Source of the DNA: Stutzerimonas stutzeri
GTDB lineage: Bacteria; Pseudomonadota; Gammaproteobacteria; Pseudomonadales; Pseudomonadaceae
Assembly (NCBI RefSeq): GCF_024448895.1
Contig: NZ_JAMOIC010000026.1
Coordinates: 1-54,711, forward strand
Length of the DNA stretch: 54,711 bases
Direction: 5' to 3'
In this document: one piece after another, positions 43,663 to 54,642 of the stretch
How positions within the stretch are numbered: position 1 is the first letter of the stretch
Layout: every line of letters starts with the position of its first letter
Made by a program: the position numbers and the translations under genes
Notes under the pieces: generated by a model
What the model saw: the letters and a program-made list of their open reading frames with translations, nothing else
Databases searched by the model: none
Told to the model about the DNA's origin: nothing

Positions 43663-45363
43663 ATGTCCCGTGAAACCTGGCGCACCGCCCTCGCCGCCTA
43701 TGCCAGCCCTGCCTCCATTACGCTGCTGATCCTCGGCTTCGCTGCTGGCCTGCCGGCGATACTGGTTTTTTCCACGCTATCTGTCTGGCTGCGTGAAGCC
43801 GGTGTCTCGCGCGAAACCATTGGTTTTGCCAGCTGGATCAGCCTGGCCTATGCGTTCAAATGGGTATGGTCGCCGATGCTCGACCAATGGCGACTGCCGT
43901 GGCTTGGCGCGCTGGGACGACGCCGATCCTGGTTAGTGCTGTCGCAGGTGGTGATTGCAATCGGATTGATCGGCATGGCGTTGTGCAATCCGCAGCACAA
44001 CCTAACGATGCTGATCGCCCTTGCAGTAGCGGTGGCCTTCGCGTCTGCGACCCAGGACATTGCCATTGATGCCTATCGCCTGGAGATTGCCGAAGACAAG
44101 CTGCAGGCGACCCTGGCGGCGAGCTACATGACGGGCTACCGGATCGCCATGTTGCTGGCGAGCGCCGGCGCGCTGTTTCTTGCCGAGTGGCTGGGTTCGA
44201 CAAATGTGGAGTACAGCCAGTCTGCCTGGGCGCTCACCTACGTCATCTTTGCGCTGCTGATCCTGCCGGGACTGGTGACCAGCCTGCTGATTCCCGAGCC
44301 TAAGGGCGCAGCGCCGCTGCCCAACGAGCCTTCCATATTCAGTTTCAACCATCAGCTTGCCGGGGTTGGCTTGCTGCTGGTCCTGCTGATTTCCGTCCCG
44401 GCGATGATCAACGCCTTGATCGCACAGGCCTGGCCACGTGCAATTCTTTATCTACTATTCATCATTGGTTCGCTATCACCCTGGGGCCGTACGCTGCTGA
44501 CGCCAGTACGGCAGATGCTGCAACAGGCCGGTCAACGGCAACGCCCGTCACGATTCGACTTCGTTCATCAGGCGGTCTCGGTGATCGTACTGATCATTCT
44601 GATGGTCTCGATTACCGGCATGTTCCAGTCCTACTGGGGCGGCTACTGGCCGCGCGGAACCATGTACCTATTGATCTGCTGGGGTTGTCTGTGCGGCCCC
44701 GGTCGAATTCTGATGGGCCCGGTGCTGACCCCGATCACCGACTTCATCGTGCGCTATCGCTGGCAGGCACTGCTGCTGCTGGGGCTCATCGCTACTTACC
44801 GGATGTCGGACACGGTGATGGGCGTAATGGCGAACGTTTTTTATATCGACCAGGGTTTCAGCAAGGATCAGATCGCCAGCGTCAGCAAACTCTTCGGGCT
44901 GATCATGACGCTGCTGGGCGCTGCATTCGGAGGCCTGCTGATCGTGCGCTTCAGCATTCTGCCGATTCTGTTCATTGGCGGTGCGGCATCTGCGGCAACC
45001 AATCTCATGTTCATGTTGCTCGTCGAGATGGGCGCAAATCTGAACATGCTGATCGTGACCATTTCCTGCGACAACTTCAGCGGCGGGCTGGCCTCCACCG
45101 CCTTTGTCGCCTATCTCTCGAGCCTTACCAATCTCAAGTTCTCGGCCACTCAGTACGCCCTGCTCAGCTCGTTGATGCTGCTGTTGCCGCGCCTGCTGGG
45201 CGGTTATTCCGGTGTCATGGTCGAACGGCTTGGCTACAGTGACTTCTTTCTGGTAACCGCCTTGCTGGGCATACCGACGCTGGTGCTGATTGCCTGGCAA
45301 TGGTCGCGTACCCGCAAGCAAGCCGACTCGTCAGACCCGCTGACAAGCACCGAACGAAGCTGA
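43663..45363 (+). CDS. ampG: Muropeptide permease AmpG
   Basis: A 566-residue MFS transporter that imports GlcNAc-anhydromuramyl peptides for cell wall recycling and so feeds AmpR signalling for beta-lactamase. Start ITLLILGFAAGLPAILVFST; SQDIAIDAYR-type motif ATQDIAIDAYRLEIAED, typical of AmpG; end VERLGYSDFFLVTALLGI. Like P. aeruginosa AmpG (594 residues), it is longer than the E. coli protein because of two extra membrane segments in the middle. The ATG at 43663 is preferred over an in-frame start at 43630. A terminator follows. Confidence 0.93.
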   Translation: MSRETWRTALAAYASPASITLLILGFAAGLPAILVFSTLSVWLREAGVSRETIGFASWISLAYAFKWVWSPMLDQWRLPWLGALGRRRSWLVLSQVVIAIGLIGMALCNPQHNLTMLIALAVAVAFASATQDIAIDAYRLEIAEDKLQATLAASYMTGYRIAMLLASAGALFLAEWLGSTNVEYSQSAWALTYVIFALLILPGLVTSLLIPEPKGAAPLPNEPSIFSFNHQLAGVGLLLVLLISVPAMINALIAQAWPRAILYLLFIIGSLSPWGRTLLTPVRQMLQQAGQRQRPSRFDFVHQAVSVIVLIILMVSITGMFQSYWGGYWPRGTMYLLICWGCLCGPGRILMGPVLTPITDFIVRYRWQALLLLGLIATYRMSDTVMGVMANVFYIDQGFSKDQIASVSKLFGLIMTLLGAAFGGLLIVRFSILPILFIGGAASAATNLMFMLLVEMGANLNMLIVTISCDNFSGGLASTAFVAYLSSLTNLKFSATQYALLSSLMLLLPRLLGGYSGVMVERLGYSDFFLVTALLGIPTLVLIAWQWSRTRKQADSSDPLTSTERS

Positions 45364-45364
45364 T

Positions 45365-45389
45365 AAAAAGCCGGCATAGCCGGCTTTTT
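45365..45389. terminator. Bidirectional terminator between ampG and the MscS-type gene
   Basis: AAAAAGCCGGC / GCCGGCTTTTT with loop ATA, perfect 11-bp stem with T-tracts on both strands, between two convergent genes. Confidence 0.92.
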
Positions 45390-45405
45390 CGTATCTGGTG
45401 GCCGA

Positions 45406-46230
45406 TCAGCGCTGAACCAGATGCACAACCCGTTGCGGAAACGGAATGCCAATACCCGCCTCGTCAAATCGCTCCTTTACCCTTTCGGTAAAGCCGAACG
45501 TCACCGGCCAGAAATCCCCAGTGGCCACCCATACCCGCAGTGAGAGGTTCACTGAACTATCAGCCAGCCCGACAACGTGGACTACCGGCTCGGGGTCGCG
45601 CAGGACGCGCTCGTCATCGGCAATCTCGAGCAGGATCTTGCGCGCCAGCTTGATATCGGCGCCGTAATCGATACCAATGTTGATATCGGCCCGACGACGC
45701 GGCTCTCGGGAGAAGTTGGTGATGTGGCTATTGGACAGGCTGCCGTTAGGCACCACGATGGTCTTGTTGTCGGCGGACTTGAGCACCGTATGAAATATCT
45801 GTATCGAATGCACCGTGCCTGATACGCCCTGCGCCTCGATCCACTCACCTACGCGAATGGGCCGGAAGACCAGGATCAGCACGCCACCGGCGAAGTTGGC
45901 CAGGCTACCCTGCAGCGCCAAGCCAATCGCCAGACCCGCCGCACCGATGACTGCGATGAAAGAGGTGGTTTCCACCCCGATCATCGAAGCCACGCTTATC
46001 AGCAGCAGCGCCTTGAGCACGATGCTCGAGAGACTTTCGATGAAGCCGTGTAACGATGGATCGACCTGGCGGCGCTTCAACAAGTTGCCGACCTTGGCAA
46101 CAAACTTGTTGATCAACCACCAACCGAGTAGAAAGGTAAAGAGCGCAAGCGCGACCTGAGCGCCATACTGAATAACGATCGGCAACCAGGCTTCGGAAAG
46201 CTCAACCAGATAATCGACACTGAAATCCAT
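45406..46230 (-). CDS. MscS-family small-conductance mechanosensitive channel
   Basis: A ~274-residue channel with three N-terminal membrane segments and a soluble C-terminal vestibule. The pore-lining third segment reads AAGLAIGLALQGSLANFAGG, the MscS hallmark with alternating Gly and Ala. It is followed by the beta domain (FRPIRVGEWIEAQGVSGTVH). It opens on hypo-osmotic shock to release solutes. The ATG at 46230 fits the family start; an upstream start at 46263 would add 11 residues. Confidence 0.9.
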   Translation of the reverse strand: MDFSVDYLVELSEAWLPIVIQYGAQVALALFTFLLGWWLINKFVAKVGNLLKRRQVDPSLHGFIESLSSIVLKALLLISVASMIGVETTSFIAVIGAAGLAIGLALQGSLANFAGGVLILVFRPIRVGEWIEAQGVSGTVHSIQIFHTVLKSADNKTIVVPNGSLSNSHITNFSREPRRRADINIGIDYGADIKLARKILLEIADDERVLRDPEPVVHVVGLADSSVNLSLRVWVATGDFWPVTFGFTERVKERFDEAGIGIPFPQRVVHLVQR

Positions 46231-46323
46231 TAGCGAGGAGACTCCTTGGAACACCGAGCGCACCTTTCCAGGCCAGTCGCTCGGTTAATGCGGGGAAGTA
46301 CGCGCGGTTGCGCGGGCTAAGAC

Positions 46324-46803
46324 TCAATCACGGAAGTTGTTGAACTGCAACGGCATGCCGAAATCCTTGGCACGAAGAAGTGCGATACCTTCTTGCAGAT
46401 CATCGCGCTTCTTACCGGTGACGCGGACCTGCTCACCCTGGATGGCAGCCTGTACCTTGAGCTTGGCGTCCTTGATATGCGCGACGATCTTTTTCGCCAG
46501 CTCCTTGTCGATCCCTTCGCGCAGCATGACTTCCTGCTTGACCGATTTACCAGACGGGTAAGGATCCTTGAATTCGAGGCATTGGATATCGATCTTGCGC
46601 TTGACCAGGCTCAACTTGAGGATTTCCAGCATCTGCTCCAATTGGAAATCAGCATCGGCGGTCAGATTGACGGTCAGTTCCTTGAGTTCGAAACTGCCTT
46701 TGCCACGCAGGTCGTAACGCCGCTCAAGTTCCTTGGTGGCATTCTCGATGGCGTTGGTCACTTCGTGTTTGTCCAGTTCGGACACCACGTCGAACGAGGG
46801 CAT
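46324..46803 (-). CDS. yajQ: YajQ family nucleotide-binding protein
   Basis: A 159-residue cytoplasmic protein that begins [20 protein letters not shown] and ends [14 protein letters not shown], nearly invariant in YajQ. Relatives in Xanthomonas and Pseudomonas bind c-di-GMP with high affinity. The gene stands alone between the channel gene and a divergent response regulator. Confidence 0.97.
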   Translation of the reverse strand: MPSFDVVSELDKHEVTNAIENATKELERRYDLRGKGSFELKELTVNLTADADFQLEQMLEILKLSLVKRKIDIQCLEFKDPYPSGKSVKQEVMLREGIDKELAKKIVAHIKDAKLKVQAAIQGEQVRVTGKKRDDLQEGIALLRAKDFGMPLQFNNFRD

Positions 46804-46947
46804 GGGGCTTCCTCCTGATGGAAACGGCGCAAGGGTGTGACCCAGCGCGCTTAGCTTGACGGTTCAAATGGGCCATCATTATAACGGTTCAGGGCAATAA
46901 GACCCGACCACCCACCTTCAGGGTCACATCCCTCATCGAGTCCGTAC

Positions 46948-48830
<1,883 letters not shown>

Positions 48831-48874
48831 GGCACCGCTACCCTGCTGCAACACCCTTCGTGCCCGTGGCTGCC

Positions 48875-50890
48875 ATGACCCTGCGCCAGCGCCTTGAAAA
48901 TCTTCCGGTCGGCCGCAAGCTGCTGATCGCCCTGCTCGTACTGCTCGCAGCGGTGCTGCTGGTGTCCAACCTCGCCTTCATTAGTGCGGCCTACTGGATT
49001 TCTCGCCAGAGCGTCGCGCCGCAAGCCATGCATACCCTGGGCGCCCTGCTCGCCACGCCCGAACTCAGTAATCGCGCCCTCGCGTCCGAATCAGCCGCTG
49101 ACGAGCTGTTACAGAAGCTGCACGACTATGCGCCGCTGCGCGCAGCGGTGATCTACGACAACACGGGCAGGCGTCTGGCCCAGCTATTTCGCGGCGACGC
49201 ACTGGACTTGCCAGAGCAGATCAACGCGTTGCCGGCGTGGCAAAAGAGCGAGATGCGCGCCAACCTGCTCGTTGAACTGCCGCAAACCGCAGGTCCGCCG
49301 GGCCATCTGCTGATCGTCGCCAGTAGCGAATTGCCTGGAGCCTTCTATACCGGCACCTTCACGGCAAGTCTGGCCATTCTGCTGGCCAGTGTGCTGCTAT
49401 GGGCGCTGGTCGCACGGCAGATTCGAAGGCTGATCACCCGGCCGATCCGGGATCTCGAAGCGCTGTCCCGCCAGGTCACGCGGGAGGAAGACTATTCGCT
49501 GCGCGCGACCCCTAGAAACCGGGATGAGATTGGCAATCTGGCAGATGCGTTCAACACAATGCTGTCGCGTATGGAGGCCCGCGAGCAGCAGCTCAAACGC
49601 GCCCGTGACGACGCTCAGGAAGCCTTCGACCACGCCCAGGGGCTGGCAGAAGAAACCCGGCATTCCAACCGCAAGCTCGAGCTGGAGGTTCAGGTCCGCA
49701 GCAAGATCGAGAAGAAGCTCACCGGGTTCCAGAATTACCTCAACAGCATTATCGACTCCATGCCCTCGGTCCTTATCGCGCTGGACGAGCAGCTCTACGT
49801 GACCCAGTGGAATCAGCAGGCCAGCGCCCTGTCCGGAACATCCATCGACGATGCCCTGAACCAACCGGTATTCATCGCCTTCGAACCGCTACGGCCCTTC
49901 CTGACTCAGATCCGCCGGACATCCGAACACCATCAGGTCGAGAAGATCGAGCGCGTCACCTGGACCTTCAACGACGAACCCCGACATTACGCGCTGACGC
50001 TCTATCCGCTGATGGGCGGCGGCGGGCGTGGCGTGGTCATCCGCATCGACGACATCACCGATCGCATCAACATGGAAGAAATCATGGTGCAGTCGGAGAA
50101 GATGCTTTCGGTGGGCAGCCTCGCCGCCGGCATGGCCCATGAGATCAACAACCCGCTCGGCGCCATTTTGCACAATGCACAGAACATACGCCGACGGCTG
50201 TCGCCGGATCTGGAACGCAACCGCGAAGCCGCTGAGGAAACTGGGGTCTCGCTATCGGCGGTCAATCAGTACCTGCAACGACGGGAAATTCCTCAGCTGC
50301 TCGACGGCATTCAACAGGCAGGTTCGCGGGCCGCGAAAATCGTCAGTCACATGCTGAGCTTCAGCCGCCTGAGCAACCGGCAGCTGGCCGAGTGCCAGTT
50401 GCCGATACTCATCGATCAGGCGCTGGAGATCGCCGGCAACGACTTCGCATTGATGGACGGTTTCGATTTCCGTTCCATCGAGATCGTCCGTGACTTCGAT
50501 CCGCAGGTCGATCGGGTGCCGTGCATTGGCAACGAACTGGAGCAGGTGCTGCTGAACCTCTTGAAAAACGCCGCACAGGCAATCCACCAGCATCCGGAAC
50601 GAGGCCGCGGGCAGATCATTCTGCGTACCCGGCTGAACCCGCCATGGGCCGAGATCCAGGTCGAAGACAATGGCGGCGGCATTCCGGAGAACATCCGCAA
50701 ACGGATTTTCGAGCCTTTCTTCACGACCAAAGAGGTGGGTCAGGGAACCGGGCTGGGCCTTTCCGTTTCGTATTTCATCATCACCAATAATCACAAGGGC
50801 CAGATGGAAGTGCAGAGCAGACCCGAGCAGGGAACGACGTTCACCCTGCGCCTGCCGCTGACATCGGCCTCAGATACTCCCACGAGCTGA
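48875..50890 (+). CDS. Sensor histidine kinase (HAMP-PAS-HisKA-HATPase)
   Basis: A ~671-residue membrane sensor. Membrane segments are ~15-45 and ~160-180, flanking a ~115-residue periplasmic part. HAMP (ITRPIRDLEALSRQV), a coiled coil and a PAS domain (LNSIIDSMPSVLIALDEQLY) follow. The phospho-His lies in MAHEINNPLGAILHNAQNI. The HATPase has the N-box LLNLLKNAAQAI and G-boxes VEDNGGGIPENI and GTGLGLSV. The start ATG at 48875 is a guess; a GTG at 48860 is possible. Neither has a strong ribosome-binding site. No response regulator with a DNA-binding domain is adjacent; the degenerate GGDEF regulator two genes up could be its partner. Confidence 0.9.
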   Translation: MTLRQRLENLPVGRKLLIALLVLLAAVLLVSNLAFISAAYWISRQSVAPQAMHTLGALLATPELSNRALASESAADELLQKLHDYAPLRAAVIYDNTGRRLAQLFRGDALDLPEQINALPAWQKSEMRANLLVELPQTAGPPGHLLIVASSELPGAFYTGTFTASLAILLASVLLWALVARQIRRLITRPIRDLEALSRQVTREEDYSLRATPRNRDEIGNLADAFNTMLSRMEAREQQLKRARDDAQEAFDHAQGLAEETRHSNRKLELEVQVRSKIEKKLTGFQNYLNSIIDSMPSVLIALDEQLYVTQWNQQASALSGTSIDDALNQPVFIAFEPLRPFLTQIRRTSEHHQVEKIERVTWTFNDEPRHYALTLYPLMGGGGRGVVIRIDDITDRINMEEIMVQSEKMLSVGSLAAGMAHEINNPLGAILHNAQNIRRRLSPDLERNREAAEETGVSLSAVNQYLQRREIPQLLDGIQQAGSRAAKIVSHMLSFSRLSNRQLAECQLPILIDQALEIAGNDFALMDGFDFRSIEIVRDFDPQVDRVPCIGNELEQVLLNLLKNAAQAIHQHPERGRGQIILRTRLNPPWAEIQVEDNGGGIPENIRKRIFEPFFTTKEVGQGTGLGLSVSYFIITNNHKGQMEVQSRPEQGTTFTLRLPLTSASDTPTS

Positions 50891-50905
50891 ACCAAGGAAT
50901 TACAG

Positions 50906-51508
50906 ATGGGCAACAGACTCTCGAAGATCTACACACGCACCGGTGATGCCGGCGAAACCGGCCTGGCCGACGGCCGACGCGTGCCAAAGGATCATCCGCG
51001 GATCGAGGCGATGGGTGAAATCGATACGCTCAACAGCCAGCTTGGGCTGCTATTGGCTGAGCTCGCCGAAGCCCAGACCCGCTGGCCGGCCCTCGCCGAG
51101 CTGATCGAAGTGCTCAGTCCTTGTCAGCATCGCCTCTTCGATCTGGGGGGCGAGCTGGCAATGCCGGAATATCAGGCACTGACAGATGCCGAGGTGGCTC
51201 GATTGGAGGCTGCCATCGATCACTGGAATCAGGAGCTCGGGCCGCTAGAGGATTTCATCATGCCCGGCGGAACACGCCTGATCGCCCTCGCCCACCTGTG
51301 CCGGAGCATGGCTCGTACCAGTGAACGCCGCTGTCAGCAGCTCAACGCCATCGAGCCGTTACGTGCGGTTGGACTGGCTTATCTCAATCGCCTGTCTGAC
51401 CTGTTCTTCGTGGTGGCCAGGCTGATCGCGCGCCGTCAGGGCTGCGCCGAAATTCTCTGGCATGCCGCCAGCGCTCCTGCCAGCGCCGAAACCCAAACCA
51501 ATGACTGA
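50906..51508 (+). CDS. PduO-type cob(I)alamin adenosyltransferase
   Basis: A 200-residue enzyme that moves the adenosyl group of ATP to cob(I)alamin to make coenzyme B12. The ATP site is the N-terminal KIYTRTGDAGETGLADGRRV. The C-terminal RTSERRC and YLNRLSDLFFVVARLI are standard for PduO-type ATRs. The ATG is preceded by AAGGAATT. Its stop overlaps the start of the next gene by 8 bp. It lies 15 bp after the kinase gene. Confidence 0.92.
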   Translation: MGNRLSKIYTRTGDAGETGLADGRRVPKDHPRIEAMGEIDTLNSQLGLLLAELAEAQTRWPALAELIEVLSPCQHRLFDLGGELAMPEYQALTDAEVARLEAAIDHWNQELGPLEDFIMPGGTRLIALAHLCRSMARTSERRCQQLNAIEPLRAVGLAYLNRLSDLFFVVARLIARRQGCAEILWHAASAPASAETQTND

Positions 51509-52529
51509 GCCGACTGCGGACCATCGCGAGCGCCTGCGTGACGGGCTGCACGCGGCGTGGGAAGTGTTCATCGTCCTGCTGGTCTGCATCAACTTGGGGC
51601 TGATCGTATTAGACAGCCTGTTCATCGTGCCGCCGATCAATCAGGCACTGGCTAACTGGCTGCCTGACCTTCATCAGCGATACGACGCCACCATTCATAG
51701 CAACTTCCAGCTCATCGATCTGGGCTTCGTATCGATCTTCGTCCTCGACGTACTGCTCGGCTGGACGATCGCACTGTTCGAGCGACGCTACGCTCGCTGG
51801 TATTACTACCCGTTCGCACACTGGTACGACGTGCTCGGCTGCATTCCGCTGACGGGCTTCCGCTGGCTACGCGTCTTGCGCGTCGGCAGCCTGTTGATTC
51901 GCCTGCAACGGCTAGGCCTGATCGACATGCGCCGCTGGGCAATTTTCGGCGTGGTCCATCGCTACTACTCACTGTTGCTCGAAGAGTTGTCGGACCGAGT
52001 CATGGTTCGGCTGTTCAGCCGCATGCAACAAGAGATCGGCGCCAGCGATGATCTTTCCCGCAGGCTGCTCGAAGAGGTGGTGAGGCCGCGCAAGGAACGC
52101 TTGCTCAATGATCTGTCCCGGCGCATGCAAAGCATGCTTGAGAGCGGTTATCGGGACAATCGGGGAGCCATCGAAGGCTACGTGGGCGGGCTTATTCACC
52201 AGGCGCTGCTTAACAATCCGGAAGTGACCAGCCTGCGGCGGCTGCCCATGGGCGGTCGCGTTGCCGATACGCTCGACGAAGCCCTGGCCGATATTGCCGC
52301 ACGCCTGCTGCAAGGTGCGGCAGAAGGACTACAGAGCCCGCAATTCCAACGGCTGGCGCGCAGTCTGGCTGATGAATTCTTCGAAGCCTGGGTTTATCAG
52401 GACGAACACACCGATCTTGCGCTCGAAGAATTGCTGGTCGACGTGATCGAAGTGCTCAAGCAACAGGTGCTCGATCGACGCTGGAGCCGCTTCGTCGGCC
52501 CCATTCAGCCACCCGCCCCGCCGGGCTAG
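51501..52529 (+). CDS. Ion-transporter-like membrane protein with voltage-sensor-like segment and no visible pore
   Basis: A 342-residue protein. The first ~150 residues hold four hydrophobic segments (ending near VLGCIPLTGF). The last one is an arginine-spaced helix RWLRVLRVGSLLIRLQR (~121-138), with R at every third or fourth place as in S4 of voltage sensors. No K+-selectivity filter or S5-S6 pore is seen. The remaining ~190 residues are hydrophilic and helical (DLSRRLLEEVVRPRKERLL; VADTLDEALADIAARLLQGA). The ATG at 51501 overlaps the adenosyltransferase gene by 8 bp, so it is coupled to it. The function is unknown. Confidence 0.75.
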   Translation: MTEPTADHRERLRDGLHAAWEVFIVLLVCINLGLIVLDSLFIVPPINQALANWLPDLHQRYDATIHSNFQLIDLGFVSIFVLDVLLGWTIALFERRYARWYYYPFAHWYDVLGCIPLTGFRWLRVLRVGSLLIRLQRLGLIDMRRWAIFGVVHRYYSLLLEELSDRVMVRLFSRMQQEIGASDDLSRRLLEEVVRPRKERLLNDLSRRMQSMLESGYRDNRGAIEGYVGGLIHQALLNNPEVTSLRRLPMGGRVADTLDEALADIAARLLQGAAEGLQSPQFQRLARSLADEFFEAWVYQDEHTDLALEELLVDVIEVLKQQVLDRRWSRFVGPIQPPAPPG

Positions 52530-53302
52530 GAAATCCTGTTGGCTGCAGCCACGCCTTCCTGCTGATCCAGACGCGCGCCTACCACCATCTCGGTTGCCCA
52601 TTTCACCAGGATATCGGTGTAGGCCTTCTGACAGCATTCGGTGCTCAACGCGTGATCCGCGCCGAGAATGATCCGGTGCGTCAGCGAGTGCGTCTGATGA
52701 AACGCAGCCCGGTAGCTCATGATAGTGCTGTGCGGAACCAGATGATCATGCTCGGACTCGACGATGAGCACGTCTCCACGAAACTCTGCACAGGCCGCCA
52801 ACGCCCGGTTCTCCTCCGGCGTGACGCGGCGGCCCCGCAGCTGATTGAGAAAATCACGATTCAGCTGCCGTTTCGGCACTATCCAGTCATCGTCCGCATA
52901 CAACGCCGGAACGCGCAGCGCGAGCCATTTCACTGGCCGCAACGTGGTCAACAATGCCGCAAGGTAGCCTCCGTAGCTGGTGCCAACCACGGCGATTGCG
53001 GACGGGTCGATATTGGGGTGCTGCGCCAGCAAGTCATAAGCGGCAAGCAGATCATTCAGATTGTGCTCGCGCGTGACCGTCTGCTGCTGCGCCAGGGTCA
53101 GGGCATGACCACGCAAGTCGAACGACAGGCAGATGCAGCCCAGGCCCGCAATACCACGCGCGCGCGACAGGTCGCGTTCCTGACTGCCACCCCAGCCGTG
53201 CACGAACAGCACGCCGGGCAGCTTGGTCGGCGGCGAGAGAAAGGTACCCGCGATATGTTCGTCGTCAACCAGGATGTCAACGCATTCACTTTGGGTTGCC
53301 AT
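52526..53302 (-). CDS. Alpha/beta hydrolase (dipeptidyl-peptidase/acetyl-xylan-esterase type)
   Basis: A 258-residue cytoplasmic serine hydrolase. The catalytic triad is Ser109 in GTSYGG, an Asp in ESEHDHLVP (~195-203) and His in GADHAL (~229). The oxyanion region VLFVHGWGGSQ lies at 31-41. It overlaps the DUF3182 gene (which ends at 53286) by 17 bp, so the two are translationally coupled on the minus strand. The substrate is unknown. Confidence 0.87.
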   Translation of the reverse strand: MATQSECVDILVDDEHIAGTFLSPPTKLPGVLFVHGWGGSQERDLSRARGIAGLGCICLSFDLRGHALTLAQQQTVTREHNLNDLLAAYDLLAQHPNIDPSAIAVVGTSYGGYLAALLTTLRPVKWLALRVPALYADDDWIVPKRQLNRDFLNQLRGRRVTPEENRALAACAEFRGDVLIVESEHDHLVPHSTIMSYRAAFHQTHSLTHRIILGADHALSTECCQKAYTDILVKWATEMVVGARLDQQEGVAAANRIS

Positions 53303-54413
53303 ATGCCTCCACCGTTACGTATTTGGTGATGAAGCCGACTTCGGCGTCCTCGCCGCGGAACAGCACCGTAGCGCCGTCTGGAATCGTCTGCGCTTCTCCG
53401 TAGACCTCGACCGTGGACGCGCGGACGGCACCGGTCGTGCCCTGCCTGAACGCATCAAGTGCTGCTATCTCCGCGCCACTGGCCCCGCCGATTCGCCAGG
53501 ATTGCTCAAGCACACCCGAACAGGCGCGGCCTCGACCATCGATTCCCTGAGCGATGTCGTAATTGCGACGTGAGGCGAAGAAGCCTCGAAAGCATGCCGA
53601 GGCCGCGTCGTCGTAGACTTGGGCCTGTGACACCGCCAGCCGTGCCTTTTCCGGGAGGTCGAGCGCCATTAATGCATCGAAATCGCCATTGGAAATCACC
53701 AGGTCGGAGCCGCCATAAACCGTCTCACCCGAGTTATCGGTCGTGAGCCGCTGGGTCCCGTAATAACTCAGCGTGCTCCCAGCAACCCGAACCTGCCCCA
53801 CGCTGAAGGTAATTACATGCTCCAGGTTGGCTTCGAGCACGAGCCCGTACTGCGCCAGCTCTGTCTCATCGATGTGCTCCAGAGCTTGGTCCAGCGATTG
53901 CACAGTCGTGATCCGCTCTTGTCCCCGCCCGCCGGTGGCGCGTACCGGTTTGAGCCTCACCGCCCCTTCATGCAGCAGCCGGCGTCCGGCTTCGCGCGCA
54001 TCGTTCAGCGAGAACACGCTGTACCCCGGTAGTACGCTGCCGATGACTCGACTGACGAAGTCGCGAGACCAGCCGATGGGTGCATCGGCATCCGGGCGAA
54101 CCAGCGGATGAGTGATGGCCTTGGTCTGAACGAATGGCTGCGGCACTACACCGCCGAACAGGCCTTCTTCACCATCGAGACCCAGTTCGCGCGCTGCTTT
54201 GGTGCCAACGATAGTGCCGGATGGAACGAAGTACAGTGATTGCGAATATTCGACGTTGCTATCGTATTCGCCGAGGAAGGTCATGCCCTGAAGCGACGCG
54301 AGACGCCTGGCAAGTTGCTCGTGCACGGTTTTCTCGTGCAAGGGTTCGCTAGGCCGATTGGCCAAGGTCACTACAGCCCCTCGGGGCGTTTGCGGCGTAT
54401 CCGCATTGATCAT
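53286..54413 (-). CDS. DUF3182 family protein
   Basis: A ~375-residue cytoplasmic protein. It shows an ATP-grasp-like middle (GAVRLKPVRATGGRGQERI; LAQYGLVLEANL at ~200) and C-terminal beta-rich stretches. I recognise it as DUF3182-like; no function is established. The ATG at 54413 is preferred because family members start near MINADTPQTPRGAVV and a GGAG lies upstream; an in-frame ATG at 54524 lacks a ribosome-binding site. It is the first of two coupled genes with the hydrolase. Confidence 0.7.
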   Translation of the reverse strand: MINADTPQTPRGAVVTLANRPSEPLHEKTVHEQLARRLASLQGMTFLGEYDSNVEYSQSLYFVPSGTIVGTKAARELGLDGEEGLFGGVVPQPFVQTKAITHPLVRPDADAPIGWSRDFVSRVIGSVLPGYSVFSLNDAREAGRRLLHEGAVRLKPVRATGGRGQERITTVQSLDQALEHIDETELAQYGLVLEANLEHVITFSVGQVRVAGSTLSYYGTQRLTTDNSGETVYGGSDLVISNGDFDALMALDLPEKARLAVSQAQVYDDAASACFRGFFASRRNYDIAQGIDGRGRACSGVLEQSWRIGGASGAEIAALDAFRQGTTGAVRASTVEVYGEAQTIPDGATVLFRGEDAEVGFITKYVTVEAYGNPK

Positions 54414-54642
54414 CGGTGGGCTTGCTCCATGGACTGCTGATACATGCGCGGCGAGCGGCTGATACCGCCCGTTTCGCTCGTTATCACCCGAGCCAAAGCG
54501 GTTCCGGTGTAAAGGAATAGACATTGGATGTCGTCTATCTATCCTTCTTTTTGCAATCCAGCACGACTACACGGCTCTGCAGACACAACGAAAAAGGGGG
54601 AGCAGATTGGATCTGCTCCCCCTTTTATCTTTACCGCTGCTA
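54414..54642. other. Intergenic region with a bidirectional terminator
   Basis: It holds a strong hairpin AAAAGGGGGAGCAGAT / ATCTGCTCCCCCTTTT with loop TGG (54592-54626), with A- and T-tracts on both sides. It ends the ahpF transcript (minus). No further gene is seen. Confidence 0.85.
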
